From Mugil cephalus (taxonomy: Eukaryota > Chordata > Actinopteri > Mugiliformes > Mugilidae), in NCBI RefSeq assembly GCF_022458985.1, contig NC_061782.1:13967672-14031671 (forward strand): DNA of 64,000 bases. The letters are read 5' to 3'. Made by a program: the position numbers and the translations under genes. Within the stretch, counting starts at the first letter, position 1; each line of letters opens with the position of its first letter. The notes beneath the pieces were generated by a model. It saw nothing but the letters and a program-made list of their open reading frames with translations, ran no database searches and was not told where the DNA came from. Shown piece after piece: positions 60,991-64,000 of the stretch.

Positions 60991-63900
60991 GCTACTGTTC
61001 ATTCCTCATAACTAAATAAATAATAAATTCACACACTATAACCACTAAGCTTTACTACTATTAATTCTGTGAATCATGGCTCTATCTATAAGCAGTCTCT
61101 TGTGCATCATGCAACACCAAGTAGTTTGCATCATGTTTATATGCAGCATGTGTGCTTTACATGGATGCGCGTGTACATTCGTTCACTTCCTCCACTCCTC
61201 CAGTCTCTTATCTCTCTTTTTCTGACTAATTATTCAGTCCACCAGCACTTCTATGACAGTTTCCGGTTACGTCAGGAGCAAACACTACGTCAATGAATTC
61301 CTCGTGCTGTCGGCTGTATGGACACGTTTCAGTTGGCATCAAAAACCACTGAGGAGCCTTTAACAGCGCTGCAGTCAGCTGGCACTGGAGGAAACTGAGG
61401 TATGTGAGAAAAAGGCAAAGATGGCTCCAATTGTTGAATTTTCCAGGAGGTTTTCCAGCCACTGAAAGTTATCCAGCAGTGGTCAGTGGTCAGATTCACA
61501 GACACTGGAAATACCAAGAATGCCGGCGGTAGAGACAGAGGGATTAGTCTGGCCAGTGGACTACTGTTTGTCAGGATCAATGACAGGATCAGGCTTAACT
61601 CTCTTACTTGGAATTAAAATAGAACTCGGTGGATTTCTTATTCAACTATTATGTTTAATTGTGCACATTTTGGGTAAATCCTAGAGCTACGACTGCTCTG
61701 ACATCTCATTGTCCCAACAGAAGAGAGAAGAGTTAAGTTTTCCCTCCTAAACTTTCCTTCCTTCCCCTCCTGCTGCTTTGGCTGTATGAACAGCGGAGGG
61801 CCATTGTTTCAGTTTAACAGAGGGCAGAGAGCAGAGAGAAAAGGCCTGTTATCTTGAGCTGAAAGCAGCCGCACTTTAACTGACAATGTGACCCTTCATG
61901 TGAGGCAGAGTCAAGACGGAGCAGTGACTTTTTAACTGAAGAAGAGCGGTTTAGGTACCGACATCGGAGGAAAAAGTAAGGACGCAACACCTGGAATTGC
62001 TCACCTGCTTTTTAACAAAGTTGTCACAGCTTTTGTGTGTCAGAATGATGATGGCTGAAGCGGAATAGAAAATGCACACATTTCAGCCTCTACACACGCA
62101 CACTGTGCTACTAAAACCATCCAGGCAAATGAGTTCCACAGCAGCTATTACATAAGCAGCAACGCCTCAGTTTCACTGTGCCAGCCTCAATGGAGAACTC
62201 ACTTCCACTCATCTGAGAAAATATCTGACATGGCAAAGAAGCACATGTGCAGACGTATTCAGACAGAGTGTCCGTGCCGCTGTAAACTCAAGAAAGATGG
62301 AAGGGGGAGGTGGGGGGACAGACTGGCGTGGAAAATACCCATTCAGCAAACTGAAGAGAAGCCAGGCCGACTTCTAATCTCTCGCCGTCTCTCTGCTTTT
62401 CCTGCGTTTCTGTCTTTCGCAGCCTCCCTTCTTCACAGTTCCACCATTCTGCTAAACTAGAGGCTTTACGTAAACACCTGGAATGAGATTCAGCTCAACG
62501 AGGCAGCGGGAAAAGAATGGGATTGAGGATAGGCGGCAGGAATGCATATCTGAATCTGAATTTGGGAGTCTTTATCTAATCTTTTTTGATGGAGATGCTA
62601 CCACCGTCGGCCAATCACTCGGCATCACACCTACACCGCTGAGACTTTCACCACATATTCTGTCACACTGCTGCAAGGGAAAACAACCGCTCACTGGAGG
62701 GCTCTGCTACAGCTGCAGAAATAAAAATAGCACGTTGGAAATAATATTAATTCTGCTGTCATTCAGGAAACATCTATGGTAGATTGTTCCCCATGCACAA
62801 TGCGCCCAATCCTTTCATAGCACTGCTGCAGGTCACAGAATTGCAGAACAAGTTGCCACCTCTATTTTTAGTCAAGTTAATGGTTGTATCGGGTTTTGAC
62901 TGAAGAGACTACCCTAGAGTTTGTGAATGATGAATTAGCCACGTTGTTCTAAGCGTTTTATCAAACTGAAACTGGATCCAGAAGAAAACAACTATCTGAA
63001 TCTGAAATGTGATAGAAAGAAGATCAAAAAAAGACATGCCGTCACCCTTCCTACCTTTTGACACAGAATGTACACACACAGGAAGCATGAGTCAACACCG
63101 CTGGAAAGGGTTACGTATGTAACCTGCAACATGTGACACACATTTACCTCATTTGTTTTGTTCAGAGCAGATGAGGTAACCCCATCTCCTCCATCCCTCT
63201 CCCCCCACTCTCACTCCCCTCTCCTCCTCACTATTCACGCTAAACGTCAACGTTTGTGCATTTATAGAGTGAAACGTCACTCGACCAAACGCTGCCAAAA
63301 TCCAGCCTGGGTAATTACAGCCTTCTCCTGCGTGCTCTCAAATGAAACCCTAACTTGACGTGGTCAAACAGACAGATACTACAAAGAGTAGAGTGAACAG
63401 ACGGCCCTTTGAGTGCTGTCTATAAACATATCTGCTGACACATCACTCTCGGGCCAAAACAAACTTGATGAGAAACTACAATATGTGGCCCCGGGTGCAC
63501 AAGCAGACTTGTAATTACATGCGCAGGGAAGACGTAAGAGGAACATGATCAGCCTCTGTTTCCCGGAGTGCTTCATCATCAAAAGAAACACAAAGATTCC
63601 CTCGGAGTTCACTGGAAAGAAACGTGTTTTGTGCGGGTCACGCTTCTGAGATGCAGCCTTATTGTGTGCTTTGGTAGGAGCCTATACGCAGTCTTTCTTA
63701 TCTTCTGTGTGTGTTCAGACAGATTGAATAACACCCTCCTCCTCCTCCTCCTTCCTTTTCCAACTGTCCTGAGGGTGGAACAGCTTTTCTAAAGGCTGAA
63801 ATTTCAAATCAATACCCCAACAGTCTTTAATGAGCAGATTACTCGGGGTCGGGATTAGGAAATCTGGGCTCAGACACCACCAGAAACTCATCATCATCCC

Positions 63901-64000
63901 ACCTCAACAAATCCAGACTACTGGTTCCATTTCCCTGGTACAGATGACTTTTAGAGCAGCTAACAAAACAAACCCAGGCTAGTGCCAGTCAGCTGACTCT

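Larger units (their letters stand above)
54877..64000. other. Upstream region of lzts2, no coding gene recognised
   Basis: Probably lzts2 first intron(s) and promoter side, on position. Contents: a pyrimidine-rich CCT repeat near 57013-57034, a long GT microsatellite at 60112-60197, a TTAGC-type short repeat near 60939-60960, and GC-rich stretches around 57,000-57,450. Open frames are short and match nothing I know. Regulatory elements cannot be judged without alignment. Confidence 0.45.

Overview
The window is nuclear DNA from a ray-finned (teleost) fish. The evidence is vertebrate multi-exon genes with GT-AG introns, fish-type DNA transposons, CA/GT microsatellites, and two peroxiredoxin-like genes that use in-frame TGA as selenocysteine, the state known from fish rather than mammals. 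No tools were run. Exon edges were read by hand from splice sites, reading-frame continuity and recalled family sequences.

Layout. 0.2-6.0 kb (minus): complete mat1a, hepatic-type S-adenosylmethionine synthetase, 10 coding exons, 387 aa. 6.2-13.3 kb: no supported gene, with a roughly 1.15-kb degenerate tandem array. 13.4-20.1 kb (plus): two tandem prxl2a/selenoprotein U genes, each with a Sec TGA, a SECIS-like hairpin in the 3' UTR and a polyadenylation signal. The second has a candidate upstream exon encoding a presequence-like leader. 23.5-27.5 kb (minus): sfxn3, 322 aa. 31.3-47.0 kb (plus): pdzd7, 15 coding exons, 973 aa, with three DNA transposons in its introns, including a Tc1-like element with nearly identical terminal repeats. 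50.8-54.8 kb (minus): lzts2, 7 coding exons, 784 aa. 54.9-64 kb: upstream, noncoding side of lzts2 with no recognised gene.

The order joins two blocks that lie apart on human chromosome 10: MAT1A-PRXL2A (10q23) and SFXN3-PDZD7-LZTS2 (10q24). The genes are not one pathway. mat1a makes the cell's methyl donor, the prxl2a pair are thioredoxin-fold redox selenoproteins, sfxn3 is a mitochondrial inner-membrane carrier, pdzd7 is a stereocilia ankle-link scaffold, and lzts2 is a coiled-coil regulator of microtubules and beta-catenin. The most notable content is the tandem selenoprotein pair. Reading TGA as stop truncates both genes before their redox motif is complete.
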